From Oscillospiraceae bacterium (GTDB lineage: Bacteria > Bacillota > Clostridia > Oscillospirales > Acutalibacteraceae), in the NCBI GenBank assembly GCA_015066325.1, contig SVOP01000005.1, positions 1 through 41,185 on the forward strand: 41,185 bases of DNA. The letters run 5' to 3'. A program made the position numbers and the translations under genes. Below, piece after piece: positions 32,530 through 41,056 of this stretch. Positions within the stretch are counted from its first letter, which is position 1. Each line of letters begins with the position of its first letter. The notes under the pieces were generated by a model. That model made no database searches. It was not told the origin of the DNA and was given only the letters and a program-made list of their open reading frames with translations.

Positions 32530-33621
32530 ATGAAAAGATTATTTACATTAATACTTTGTTTTATGTTTTTTATAATGCCGTGTTTAGCGGTTGAGGAAGG
32601 TAGTGCGGTTGTAACAGAAGTCACAACTGAAGCAACCACTGAAGCTACAACAAAAAAAGCAGAAGAAACCACTAAAAAAGCAGAAAAGACAACGAAAAAA
32701 GAAAAGACTACCAAAAAGGCAGTAAAAGAAGAAACCGAAAAGGTAGTCGAGAAAAATGAAGAAATTGAAGAGGTAAGAGAGGACATTTCCCAGCCTCGCC
32801 TTATGGTGACAAGCTATGTTGTTGAGAATGATTATTTAACTCCTGAAAAAGAAGGAAAGATAACTGTAACTCTTCAGAATATGCATCCGTCAAAAGCAGT
32901 GAAAAACATCAAGCTTTCTATTGGTGACGAAGCTGATGAAATCCGCCCTGATGGTATGGGAACAAAATATGTTTCATCAATCGGAGCAGGAAAAATTTAC
33001 AGTTGGGAAATCGGAGTTTCAGTAATTCATTCCGCAACTGTTGGTGAGCATAAGCTCAGCTTTACTTGTGAATATGAAGATGAATTCGGTTCGGGTTATT
33101 CTGCCAACGATACATTAAGAGTTCAGGTTCGTCAGCCTGCAAAGCTGGATTATGACGGTGCAAAGCTTCCAGTTAAGGTTGTTCAGGAAGATACTGTTAC
33201 ACTTAACATCAACCTTATGAACACAGGTAAATCCACTCTTTATAACTGCAAGGTTGAATATGATATTGAAGGACTTGAATCCGGTGGCAGTAGCTTTGCA
33301 GGAGAAATTCCTGTTGGCGAAAGTAAAACCGCAACGGCAAATCTTCGTGTTGACAGCGAAAAAACAGGTAATGTAAAAGGTACAATAAAAATTACTTATG
33401 AGGACGCTTTCGGTAAGACTTTTGAAAAAGAACAAGAGGTAAAAACTCTTATTGAAAAGAAGGTTATCAAGGCAGAGAAAAAGGAAGAGGAAGAAAAGAA
33501 AAATCCTCTTTGGTGGCTGTTCCTTCTTGGCGGTCTTGTAGTTGGCGGCGGTCTCGGCTTCGGTATTCCCTTTGCAATTAACTCCAAAAAGCAAAGAGAA
33601 GAAGATGAGAAGAGATTATAA
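32530..33621 (+). CDS. Exported Thr/Lys-rich protein with Ig-like domains and C-terminal membrane anchor
   Basis: A 363-residue surface protein. Residues 1-20 are a signal peptide (LFTLILCFMFFIMPCLA). Residues 30-75 are a low-complexity stalk of TTEATTE and TTKKAEK repeats. Two beta-rich domains follow (about 88-202 and 205-305), resembling CARDB or COG1361-type adhesin modules (VTLQNMHPSKAVKNIKLSIGD; LNINLMNTGKSTLYNCKVEYD). Residues 325-350 form a Gly-rich membrane anchor with a basic cytoplasmic tail (KKQREEDEKRL). I start at the ATG at 32530 because the signal peptide begins there; the ribosome site is weak. Its upstream bases resemble those before permease 2, suggesting it belongs to the transporter locus, perhaps as an extracellular partner. 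Confidence 0.82.
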   Translation: MKRLFTLILCFMFFIMPCLAVEEGSAVVTEVTTEATTEATTKKAEETTKKAEKTTKKEKTTKKAVKEETEKVVEKNEEIEEVREDISQPRLMVTSYVVENDYLTPEKEGKITVTLQNMHPSKAVKNIKLSIGDEADEIRPDGMGTKYVSSIGAGKIYSWEIGVSVIHSATVGEHKLSFTCEYEDEFGSGYSANDTLRVQVRQPAKLDYDGAKLPVKVVQEDTVTLNINLMNTGKSTLYNCKVEYDIEGLESGGSSFAGEIPVGESKTATANLRVDSEKTGNVKGTIKITYEDAFGKTFEKEQEVKTLIEKKVIKAEKKEEEEKKNPLWWLFLLGGLVVGGGLGFGIPFAINSKKQREEDEKRL

Positions 33622-33660
33622 AATTCGGAATTCAATACTTATAAAAAGTAAAGAGAGAAC

Positions 33661-33726
33661 GGGGCAACCCACCACCGCTGATGCGGTCCCCCTCCCTATT
33701 TCATCAGAGATGAAACAGGGATGATA
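33661..33726 (-). repeat. Two-hairpin dispersed repeat, copy F
   Basis: On the minus strand: TATCATCCCTG, stem 1 CCCTGTTTCATC/GATGAAATAGGG with TCT loop, GAGGGGGACC, stem 2 CCGC-ATCA-GCGG, then TGGTGGGTTGCCCC. It lies between the exported protein gene and its terminator. Confidence 0.85.
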
Positions 33727-33747
33727 AATTAGTCACATAATACAAAG

Positions 33748-33783
33748 AAACGGCAATTCCTTTGGTGGAGTTGCCGTTTTTGA
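33748..33783 (+). terminator. Terminator after the exported protein gene
   Basis: AAACGGCAATTCC pairs with GGAGTTGCCGTTT (13 bp, one G-U) around TTTGGT, followed by TTTT. Confidence 0.9.
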
Positions 33784-33792
33784 TTTTGGGGT

Positions 33793-33821
33793 TTGTTTTT
33801 GTATCCGTTTATTAGTATAAT
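33793..33821 (+). promoter_or_regulatory. Promoter of the GH35 gene
   Basis: TTGTTT (33793-33798), 17-bp spacer, TATAAT (33816-33821), about 40 bp before the start codon. Confidence 0.75.
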
Positions 33822-33859
33822 TAAGTTATATATGAGCAAATGCCAAAGGGGTTTTTAAA

Positions 33860-35614
33860 ATGTTTGAAATGAAAAACGGAAAATTCTATATGGATGGTGA
33901 GGAATTCCATATTTATTCAGGTGCTATGCACTATTTCAGAATACCCGAAGAATATTGGCTTGACCGCCTTATGAAGCTCAAAGCTTCAGGTCTTAATACC
34001 GTTGAAACCTATGTGCCATGGAACTGGCACGAGCCCAAGAAAAATCAATTCAATTTTGAGGGAATGCTCAATATTGAAAAATTTGTTAAGACTGCACAGG
34101 ATTTAGGTCTTTATGTTATTGTCCGTCCGGGTCCGTATATTTGCGCAGAATGGGATTTTGGCGGACTTCCTGCCTGGCTTCTTAAAGATAAAAATATAAG
34201 ACTTCGTTGTTGGGACAAGGCATACATAAAAGCAGTTGAAGATTTTTATAAAGTGCTCATTCCTAAGCTTGTTCCATATCAGATAACCAAGGGCGGTACT
34301 CTTATTGCAATGCAGATTGAAAATGAGTACGGGTCATTCGGAAGAGATAAAAAATATCTTTACTGGCTTCGTGATTTGGTCAAAAAATTGGGTATTGATG
34401 TTCAGCTTTTCACCTCTGATGGTGAGAATAAATATTTCTTCTCCGGTGGCGGAATACCTGAGGAATGGATGGTTGCAAACTTCGGCGGTTACAATGAAAA
34501 CCGTTTTGATGATTTAAAGCTTCTTCAACCCGATAAGCCTCTTATGTGCGGTGAGCATTGGTGTGGTTGGTTTGATAGGTGGGGGGCAAAGCACCATTCC
34601 GACAACCCCGAGGAAACTCTCGGCAGAAGCCTTGACGGCTTCTTCAAAGAGGATGCAAACTTTAATCTTTATATGTTCCATGGCGGAACAAACTTCGGTT
34701 TCTCATCAGGTGCTAACTACTACGATTGCTATTGCCCCACAACCACAAGCTATGATTATGGCGCGCCTTTAACTGAAAACGGTGCTTATACAGAAAAATA
34801 TTTCATTCTTCGTGAGAGAATGGCAAAGCAGTTGGGCAAAGAGCTTCCCGAGCTTCCCGAGGACGCTAAAACAAAGGCTTACGGTAAGGTTCAGTTAACT
34901 GAATTTGCAGATTTAAAGGATGTTTATAAGAAATTTGCAGTGCATAAGAACTCCTGCCCACCCGAATATATGGAGCATTACGGACAGAACAGTGGTTTCA
35001 TTCTTTACAGCACAACCCTTAAGGGCTTTTATGATGATACGGAGCTCAACGCTTTCGGTGTTCATGATATTGCATATATCTACATAAACGGTGAACTCAA
35101 ACACATCTACGACAGAACAAAGCTTAAAGGTAAAGAGCTTTATGAAGAGAGCTTCTCAGTTCCCGTTAAGGCGTTCAAGGGTGAAATTAAGGTTGATGTT
35201 CTTGTTCAGGCACTCGGCAGAATTAACTATGCAAGAAGAATTTACGACAGAAAAGGTCTTGGAGAGATTTATCTTGGCGGTCAGGCAATTGTTGACTGGG
35301 ATGTTTACTGTATGGAGCTTGATAAAGCACCTGATATTAATTATAAAAAATCCCACAAGGATTTTCCGTGCTTTATGAAAGGCACTTTCAAGGCGGAAGA
35401 AAAGGTTGATACCTTCGTTGATATGAGAGGATTTACCAATGCTGTTGTTTATGTTAACGGCTTCAATCTTGGAAGATTCTTAAAACGCGGACCGCAATAC
35501 ACTCTTTATCTTCCTGCACCCATTCTCAAGGATGAAAATGAAATTGTTGTTCTTGAGCTTGAAGGATGCAAAAAAAATCAAATTAAGCTTATTGATAAGG
35601 CTATTTTGAAATAA
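33860..35614 (+). CDS. Glycoside hydrolase family 35 beta-galactosidase
   Basis: A 584-residue GH35 enzyme that releases terminal beta-galactose. The N-terminal TIM barrel shows LNTVETYVPWNWHEP, RPGPYICAEWDFGGLPAWLL, the acid/base E156 in QIENEYGSFG and the nucleophile E232 in MCGEHWCGW. Two C-terminal beta-sandwich regions follow (VYVNGFNLGRFLKRGPQYTLYLP at the end is typical). There is no signal peptide, so it acts inside the cell on imported galactosides. AAAGGGG precedes the ATG. Exo-beta-glucosaminidase or beta-1,3-galactosidase specificity cannot be excluded. It is 22 bp upstream of the secreted phosphoesterase gene, probably one transcript. Confidence 0.93.
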   Translation: MFEMKNGKFYMDGEEFHIYSGAMHYFRIPEEYWLDRLMKLKASGLNTVETYVPWNWHEPKKNQFNFEGMLNIEKFVKTAQDLGLYVIVRPGPYICAEWDFGGLPAWLLKDKNIRLRCWDKAYIKAVEDFYKVLIPKLVPYQITKGGTLIAMQIENEYGSFGRDKKYLYWLRDLVKKLGIDVQLFTSDGENKYFFSGGGIPEEWMVANFGGYNENRFDDLKLLQPDKPLMCGEHWCGWFDRWGAKHHSDNPEETLGRSLDGFFKEDANFNLYMFHGGTNFGFSSGANYYDCYCPTTTSYDYGAPLTENGAYTEKYFILRERMAKQLGKELPELPEDAKTKAYGKVQLTEFADLKDVYKKFAVHKNSCPPEYMEHYGQNSGFILYSTTLKGFYDDTELNAFGVHDIAYIYINGELKHIYDRTKLKGKELYEESFSVPVKAFKGEIKVDVLVQALGRINYARRIYDRKGLGEIYLGGQAIVDWDVYCMELDKAPDINYKKSHKDFPCFMKGTFKAEEKVDTFVDMRGFTNAVVYVNGFNLGRFLKRGPQYTLYLPAPILKDENEIVVLELEGCKKNQIKLIDKAILK

Positions 35615-35636
35615 AAATTATTATAGGAGGTTTATT

Positions 35637-36815
35637 ATGAAAAAAGTCTTTACTTTGTTACTTGTTTGCGTGATGCTTGTTGCGAGTATTATTCCTGCTT
35701 CAGCTGCAGAAAAAACAAAAAAGCTTCAGTTCGATAAGGATGGAGAATTCAAGGTTCTTCATATTTGCGACTGTCAGGATGGCTTTCCTGCCCAAGAGAA
35801 AATGTTTACATATATAAACTATATGCTGGATACCTACAAGCCCGACCTTGTTGTTTTGGGCGGAGATAACACAGTTGGCGAAGAGGAAACAAAAGCGCAG
35901 GCGATTGAAGAGCTTGTTGCCCCCTTTGTTGAGCACGAAACCTATTTCACACTGGTTTTCGGTAACCACGATCATCAGCAGGGTGTTGAAAAGGAAGAAT
36001 TACTTGAGATGTATCAGAAATACGGCGGTAAGTATTGTCTGGCTTATGATGCCGACCCCGATTTAACAGGTGTTGCAAACCATAATTTACCTATCTATTC
36101 TTCAGATGGGGAGAAAATCAAATTCAATCTCTGGCTTATCGACTCTCTGAATTATGTTACTGATGAAAACGGCGATGAAATCGGTTATGACAGCGTTCGT
36201 GAAGACCAGATTGAATGGTATAAGGATACTTATGCAAAGCTTGAAAAGGAAGCAGGTGAAAAGGTTTATTCATTGTGCTTCCAGCATATTATTCCCGGTG
36301 AGGTTTACGATGTTATGTTCCCTGAGGTGAAGAAACCTCTTCCGCCTCTTACCGAAACATATAACAACGGCAAGCATTATCCTATCTTTTTACCCGACAC
36401 AAGTGCTTTCACAGGTCATCTTTTTGAAAATCCCTCACCCGGTATCTATAACTACGGTCAGGTTGACGCTATGCTTGAAACAGGGGATGTTCTTTCAATC
36501 CTTGTTGGTCACGACCATATATGCAGTTATGAAATCGACTATAAAGGCATTAAATTTATTAATACTCCCGGTGTGACCTTCAATTCTTACGGTAATGAAT
36601 TTACTCGTGGTAGCAGACTTATCACCATTAAAGAAGATGCACCCGATACATTTGAATCCGAGGTTATAACTGTTAACGAAGTTGCTTATGAAAATGAAGA
36701 TTTCCGTGAAGCGATGGATATCAGCAAATTCAAGGCAGGCTTCTGGATTCTTTTAGGCGATATTCTTCTGGGTCTTGCAAAGGCATCCGGATATGTTGCT
36801 AAAATAATTTACTAA
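35637..36815 (+). CDS. Secreted calcineurin-like metallophosphoesterase
   Basis: A 392-residue exported enzyme. Residues 1-23 are a signal peptide (KKVFTLLLVCVMLVASIIPASA). The two-metal site motifs are D45-C-Q47 (variant of DxH), LVVLGGDN with D77, FGNHDH with N110/H111, FQHI and VGHDH. The C-terminus carries a hydrophobic stretch (FWILLGDILLGLAK) that may hold it at the membrane. Substrates of relatives range from phosphomonoesters and nucleotides to diesters, so none is assigned. The ribosome site is AGGAGG. It shares an apparent transcript with an intracellular beta-galactosidase, an unexpected pairing. Confidence 0.88.
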   Translation: MKKVFTLLLVCVMLVASIIPASAAEKTKKLQFDKDGEFKVLHICDCQDGFPAQEKMFTYINYMLDTYKPDLVVLGGDNTVGEEETKAQAIEELVAPFVEHETYFTLVFGNHDHQQGVEKEELLEMYQKYGGKYCLAYDADPDLTGVANHNLPIYSSDGEKIKFNLWLIDSLNYVTDENGDEIGYDSVREDQIEWYKDTYAKLEKEAGEKVYSLCFQHIIPGEVYDVMFPEVKKPLPPLTETYNNGKHYPIFLPDTSAFTGHLFENPSPGIYNYGQVDAMLETGDVLSILVGHDHICSYEIDYKGIKFINTPGVTFNSYGNEFTRGSRLITIKEDAPDTFESEVITVNEVAYENEDFREAMDISKFKAGFWILLGDILLGLAKASGYVAKIIY

Positions 36816-36816
36816 T

Positions 36817-36857
36817 AAAAATATCGGTATTCACATTTTGTGAATACCGATATTTTT
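36817..36857. terminator. Bidirectional terminator between convergent genes
   Basis: A perfect 18-bp stem (36818-36835 with 36839-36856) with T or A runs on both sides serves the phosphoesterase gene on the plus strand and nadE on the minus strand; it touches the nadE stop codon. Confidence 0.9.
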
Positions 36858-37593
36858 ATGGTTCATAAGGAAACACAGGCATCAATTCAAGCTTGAATTG
36901 ATTGATTCTATGGAGTCTGTCGATTTTGTTTTTTATTTCTTCATCCTCGCAGATGCCTTCTCTGATATATCTGTCAAGAACTGCATAGGTGAAGCCTAAA
37001 TTATCTTCATCGGTTTTACCGCAAAGACCGTCAATGGGAACCTTTTCAACAAACATTTCAGGAAGTCCCAAAACTCTTCCGATTGCTTTAACCTCTTGAA
37101 CCGTAAGCTTCGAAAGAGGAGAGAAGTCGCCCACGCTGTCACCATATCTTGTTGAATAGCCAACCCAATCTTCTGAAAGATTGCAGGTGTTTGCAACTCT
37201 GCCGTTGACACTCTGAGAAACTGCATAAACAGTTGCCATTCTCAGACGGGGAGGAAGATTTGTTGTTGCTTGGGTATTTATTTCTACACCGCTTTTTTGA
37301 AGCTCGTTCATAAGCCCGTTGTAAGCATCATTTATATTAACAGTATAGCTTTGAATTCCCAGGTGCTCCACAAGTGCTTTTGAAACGTCTATATCAAACT
37401 GCTCACCCTTGGGCATTAAAACGCCCACTACATTTTCCTTGCCTAAAGCTTCAACAAGAAGCGCCGCAACAACGGAGCTGTCCTTACCGCCTGAAATACC
37501 TACAACACCTTTACAGCCCTTGCCGTTTACTTCAAACCAATCTTGAATCCATTGTACTATATCATTTTTAACCTTTAGTGCATTAAATGGCAA
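36856..37593 (-). CDS. nadE: Ammonia-dependent NAD+ synthetase
   Basis: A 245-residue enzyme that amidates nicotinic acid adenine dinucleotide to NAD+ using ammonia. The ATP pyrophosphatase loop SGGKDSS is at about 34-40; NTCNLSEDWVGYSTRYGDSVGDFSPL and VPIDGLCGKTDEDNLG are substrate-binding signatures. No glutaminase domain is attached, so ammonia is the nitrogen donor. No ATG fits: two in-frame TTG codons lie at 37602 and 37593, and AAAGGA is adjacent to the first but 9 nt from the second, so I choose 37593. It is a single gene, opposite in direction to its neighbours. Confidence 0.92.
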   Translation of the reverse strand: MPFNALKVKNDIVQWIQDWFEVNGKGCKGVVGISGGKDSSVVAALLVEALGKENVVGVLMPKGEQFDIDVSKALVEHLGIQSYTVNINDAYNGLMNELQKSGVEINTQATTNLPPRLRMATVYAVSQSVNGRVANTCNLSEDWVGYSTRYGDSVGDFSPLSKLTVQEVKAIGRVLGLPEMFVEKVPIDGLCGKTDEDNLGFTYAVLDRYIREGICEDEEIKNKIDRLHRINQFKLELMPVFPYEP

Positions 37594-37672
37594 AAAAATC
37601 AATCCTTTACTAAATTTATATCTATATTTTAATCATTTTACTTTGGTTTTTCAATATTTTTCTTTAAATAAC

Positions 37673-37701
37673 TTGAAACGAGTTTGATTAATTTGTATAA
37701 T
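37673..37701 (+). promoter_or_regulatory. Promoter of galT-GH36
   Basis: TTGAAA (37673-37678), 17-bp spacer, TATAAT (37696-37701), about 30 bp before the galT start. Confidence 0.8.
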
Positions 37702-37731
37702 AATTGTATATGTTCTCTTGGAGGTAGGAAA

Positions 37732-39228
37732 ATGACAGTAAGCAGTGCGATTAAGTCCCTTGTTAAATACGGAATTAAAGAGGGTCTTTTAGACAGCCTT
37801 GATGAAATCTGGGCAATTAACAGAGTTCTTGAGGTTTTGGAGCTTGATGCCATTGAAAGCGATGCAAAAATTTGCGAAAGTGCATCTCTTGAAGAACTTC
37901 TTAAAGTATTGCTGGATTATGCTTGTGAAAATGGTATCTGCGAGGATTCCGTTGTTTACAGAGATTTGTTTGATACAAAAATTATGGGTGCAATTTGTCC
38001 AAGACCATCAGAGATTATTAAAAAGTTTAATGAGCTGTATGAAGAGTCACCTGTAAAAGCAACTGAATTTTACTACCATATTTCAAGAAAAAGTGACTAC
38101 ATAAGAGAATACAGAATTAAAAACGATATGAAGTGGATTACTCCCACAGAATATGGCGATATTGATATAACAATCAACCTTTCAAAGCCTGAAAAGGACC
38201 CCAAAGCTATTGCGGCGGCTCTTAAAATGAAGCAGAGCTCATATCCTCTTTGTATGCTCTGTCCCGAAAATGAGGGCTATGCAGGCAGAGTTAACCACCC
38301 TGCAAGGCAGAACCACAGAGTTATTCCCCTTGAGCTTGAAAATGAAAGCTGGTGCTTGCAGTATTCACCTTATGTTTATTATAACGAGCATTGCATTGTT
38401 TTCAGCGCAAGTCATGTTCCTATGAAAATCAGCGAACAGGGCTTCAGAAGACTTTTCGCTTTTGTTAAAAAGTTCCCCCACTATTTTGTTGGTTCAAATG
38501 CAGATTTACCTATTGTTGGCGGTTCGGTTCTTACTCATGACCATTTTCAAGGCGGTAACTATGAATTTGCAATGGCTAAAGCTCCTATTGAAACAGAGGT
38601 AACCTTCAAAGGCTATGAAGATATTAAAGCGGGTATTGTCAAATGGCCTATGTCCGTTCTTCGTCTTATCGGTGATGATACTGATAGAATCTGCGAATTA
38701 AGCGGTAAAATTCTTTCAAAGTGGAGAGGCTATACCGACGAGGAAGCATTCATTTTCGCAGAAACCGATGGTACGCCTCACAACACTATTACACCAATTG
38801 CCCGTTTCAGAAACGGCAAATTCGAAATGGACCTTGTTTTAAGAAACAATATCACTACAGAAGAATATCCTGATGGTGTTTATCATCCCCATCCTCAGCA
38901 TCACCACATCAAGAAAGAAAATATAGGTCTTATTGAGGTTATGGGTCTTGCAGTTCTTCCCTCAAGGCTTAAAACAGAAATGGCAACTCTTAAGGATGCA
39001 ATTGTAAACGGCAAAGATATTCTTGCAGATGAAACAATCGCAAAGCACTATGATTGGGTTGAAGAAATCAAGATAAATAATACAATTACACCCGAAAACT
39101 GCGAAAAGGTTTTACAGGATGAAATCGGTAAGGTGTTTGCAGATATTCTCGGTCAATGCGGTGTGTATGCCCGAAATGAAGAGGGTAAGGCTCAGTTCTT
39201 AAAATTCGTAGAAGCAGTTAATGAGTAA
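37732..39228 (+). CDS. galT: UDP-glucose--hexose-1-phosphate uridylyltransferase, type 2
   Basis: A 498-residue GalT of the Gram-positive type 2 family, which exchanges galactose 1-phosphate with UDP-glucose in the Leloir pathway. Visible signatures are LCPENEGYAGRVNHPARQNHRVIP, the HxHxQ-like HDHFQGG at 269-275 and HPHPQHHHIKKENIGLIEVMG near the C-terminus. Length is normal for type 2 (about 490-500). The start is the ATG after GGAGGTAGG; an apparent reading from 37684 would begin inside the promoter. It is followed after 19 bp by the GH36 gene, and galactokinase and epimerase are not in the window. Confidence 0.94.
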   Translation: MTVSSAIKSLVKYGIKEGLLDSLDEIWAINRVLEVLELDAIESDAKICESASLEELLKVLLDYACENGICEDSVVYRDLFDTKIMGAICPRPSEIIKKFNELYEESPVKATEFYYHISRKSDYIREYRIKNDMKWITPTEYGDIDITINLSKPEKDPKAIAAALKMKQSSYPLCMLCPENEGYAGRVNHPARQNHRVIPLELENESWCLQYSPYVYYNEHCIVFSASHVPMKISEQGFRRLFAFVKKFPHYFVGSNADLPIVGGSVLTHDHFQGGNYEFAMAKAPIETEVTFKGYEDIKAGIVKWPMSVLRLIGDDTDRICELSGKILSKWRGYTDEEAFIFAETDGTPHNTITPIARFRNGKFEMDLVLRNNITTEEYPDGVYHPHPQHHHIKKENIGLIEVMGLAVLPSRLKTEMATLKDAIVNGKDILADETIAKHYDWVEEIKINNTITPENCEKVLQDEIGKVFADILGQCGVYARNEEGKAQFLKFVEAVNE

Positions 39229-39247
39229 TCCAAAGGAGGAGAAAAGA

Positions 39248-40954
39248 ATGTTTGAAAAAATAAAATCACAGTTTCAGATTGGTAAAGTTGACGTTCAGCA
39301 GAATGCTTTTGACGGCAGAGGCTTTACCTTTGAGATTAAAGAAACAGATAAATCAATTAAAGGTGTTCTTAAAGCAAAGGTTAACCTTACAATGAAAGCC
39401 TTTGAAATTATCGGCGAAAAGGATTTTGACGATGATGATTTGTTTTTTGCAAATGGCTATCAGGCTTGGACAACATCCCGTGAGTTTTCAAAGAATGATA
39501 CATTTAAAGGTCTTATTAAAGCTGCAGGCATCAATAAATTCTTAAAGCATTTTGCAGGTCTTTCAGGTGACTACCATTTTGAAGAATATGGTGAAGAAGG
39601 CAGATTCCACGGCTATACATACTGCTATTTCCGTGAAAAAGGCGAAAAAGAGATTAAGCTTTACGGTTCAAAGAGTGAGCGTCAGGGCTTCACAATTTTC
39701 GCCGTTGATATGAAGGACGATAAATTCATCATCAGAAAAGATGTTGAGGGTCTTGCTCTTTCAGCAGGTCAGGAATATGAAATCTTCGATATCGCAATTA
39801 TCAAGGGCGATATGGACGATGTAATGGATAAATATTTCTTTGACTTTGTTGGCTGCAAGAAGCCGGCTATCGAGCATCTTTCGGGCTACACCTCCTGGTA
39901 CAACTATTTCCAGAATATCAGCGAGGATATTATTCTTCGTGACCTTAACGGACTTGACAGAGCAAGTGAAGAGGTTAATATTTTCCAGGTTGATGACGGC
40001 TACCAGCAGGCAGTTGGTGACTGGCTTCTTATTGACGAAAAGAAATTCCCCAACGGAATGAAATATATCGCAGATAAAATTCACGAAAAAGGCTATAAAG
40101 CAGGTGTCTGGCTTGCACCCTTCAGTGCTCAGGTTTCTTCAAAGCTTGCGAAGGAGCATCCCGATTGGCTCTTAAGACACAACCGCAATGGCAAGAAAAT
40201 GCTGGGCTGTCAGGGCTGGGGCGGTGCTTACACCATTGATATTTATATCCCCGAGGTAAGAGAATATATAAAACACTTCTTTGATGTTGTTCTCAACGAG
40301 TGGGGCTTTGATATGGTTAAGCTAGACTTCCTTTACAGCCAGTGTATTGAACCCAGAAACGGCAAAACCCGTGGCGAAATTATGTGTGACGGTGTTGACC
40401 TCCTCAGAGAAGCCTGCGGTGATAAATGGATTTTAGGTTGCGGTGTTCCTATTGGTGCTTGTATGGGAATTTTCGATGCTTGCCGTATCAGCTGTGACGC
40501 AAACAAGGATTGGTCATTTAAGCTTTCCAACGGCTTAAGCCAGACTGCTCTTCTCGGTCTTGTAAGGGTTAATCAGGAAAGCCCTTCATCACAGAATGCG
40601 ATTATCAATACTGTTTTCCGTAACCACCTTGACGGCAGAGCCTTCTGCAACGACCCCGATGTATTCTTCCTCCGTGATTTTAACTTAGGATATACCTGGG
40701 AGCAGAAGCTTCTTCACGGAAAAATCAATACTGTTTGCGGTAACGTTCTTTTTGTTTCCGATAACGCAGGAGATTTTGACGATGAAAGAATCGGATACCT
40801 TAAAGAGTTCTTCAAGGATAAAGATTATAAGGTTAATATGGCAGAGTTTGTTGACGATGATGTTATCCGCCTTGATTTTACAGAAAACGGTGAAGACAAG
40901 AGCCTCACATTCAACCTTACAACAGGTGACAGTAACGTAAAAGAGGTTCTTTAA
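39248..40954 (+). CDS. Glycoside hydrolase family 36 alpha-galactosidase
   Basis: A 568-residue GH36 (GH-D clan) enzyme that releases alpha-galactose from melibiose or raffinose-type sugars. The barrel carries FQVDDGYQQAVGDWL, GVWLAPF, the nucleophile D360 in MVKLDFLY and the acid/base D417 in RISCDANKDW. It is shorter than the roughly 720-residue classical GH36 enzymes, with a reduced N-terminal beta domain, so other alpha-galactoside specificities are possible. No signal peptide; it acts in the cytoplasm. AAAGGAGGAG precedes the ATG at 39248. With galT it forms an operon channelling galactose into the Leloir pathway. Confidence 0.9.
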   Translation: MFEKIKSQFQIGKVDVQQNAFDGRGFTFEIKETDKSIKGVLKAKVNLTMKAFEIIGEKDFDDDDLFFANGYQAWTTSREFSKNDTFKGLIKAAGINKFLKHFAGLSGDYHFEEYGEEGRFHGYTYCYFREKGEKEIKLYGSKSERQGFTIFAVDMKDDKFIIRKDVEGLALSAGQEYEIFDIAIIKGDMDDVMDKYFFDFVGCKKPAIEHLSGYTSWYNYFQNISEDIILRDLNGLDRASEEVNIFQVDDGYQQAVGDWLLIDEKKFPNGMKYIADKIHEKGYKAGVWLAPFSAQVSSKLAKEHPDWLLRHNRNGKKMLGCQGWGGAYTIDIYIPEVREYIKHFFDVVLNEWGFDMVKLDFLYSQCIEPRNGKTRGEIMCDGVDLLREACGDKWILGCGVPIGACMGIFDACRISCDANKDWSFKLSNGLSQTALLGLVRVNQESPSSQNAIINTVFRNHLDGRAFCNDPDVFFLRDFNLGYTWEQKLLHGKINTVCGNVLFVSDNAGDFDDERIGYLKEFFKDKDYKVNMAEFVDDDVIRLDFTENGEDKSLTFNLTTGDSNVKEVL

Positions 40955-40993
40955 TATAAATTTGTAAAAAAATACGATATTTTTAAATTTTTG

Positions 40994-41022
40994 TTGCATA
41001 TTTATACATAAAGTGGTATTAT
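40994..41022 (+). promoter_or_regulatory. Promoter of the symporter gene
   Basis: TTGCAT (40994-40999), 17-bp spacer, TATTAT (41017-41022), 34 bp before the start codon. Confidence 0.65.
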
Positions 41023-41056
41023 AACTCATTATAAAATGCATTTGAAGGAGTAAAAT

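Noticed and set aside
23908-33621. Vancomycin resistance operon
   Set aside because: The regulator and kinase are of the general OmpR/EnvZ-like type, and no vanHAX or VanY-type genes are nearby.
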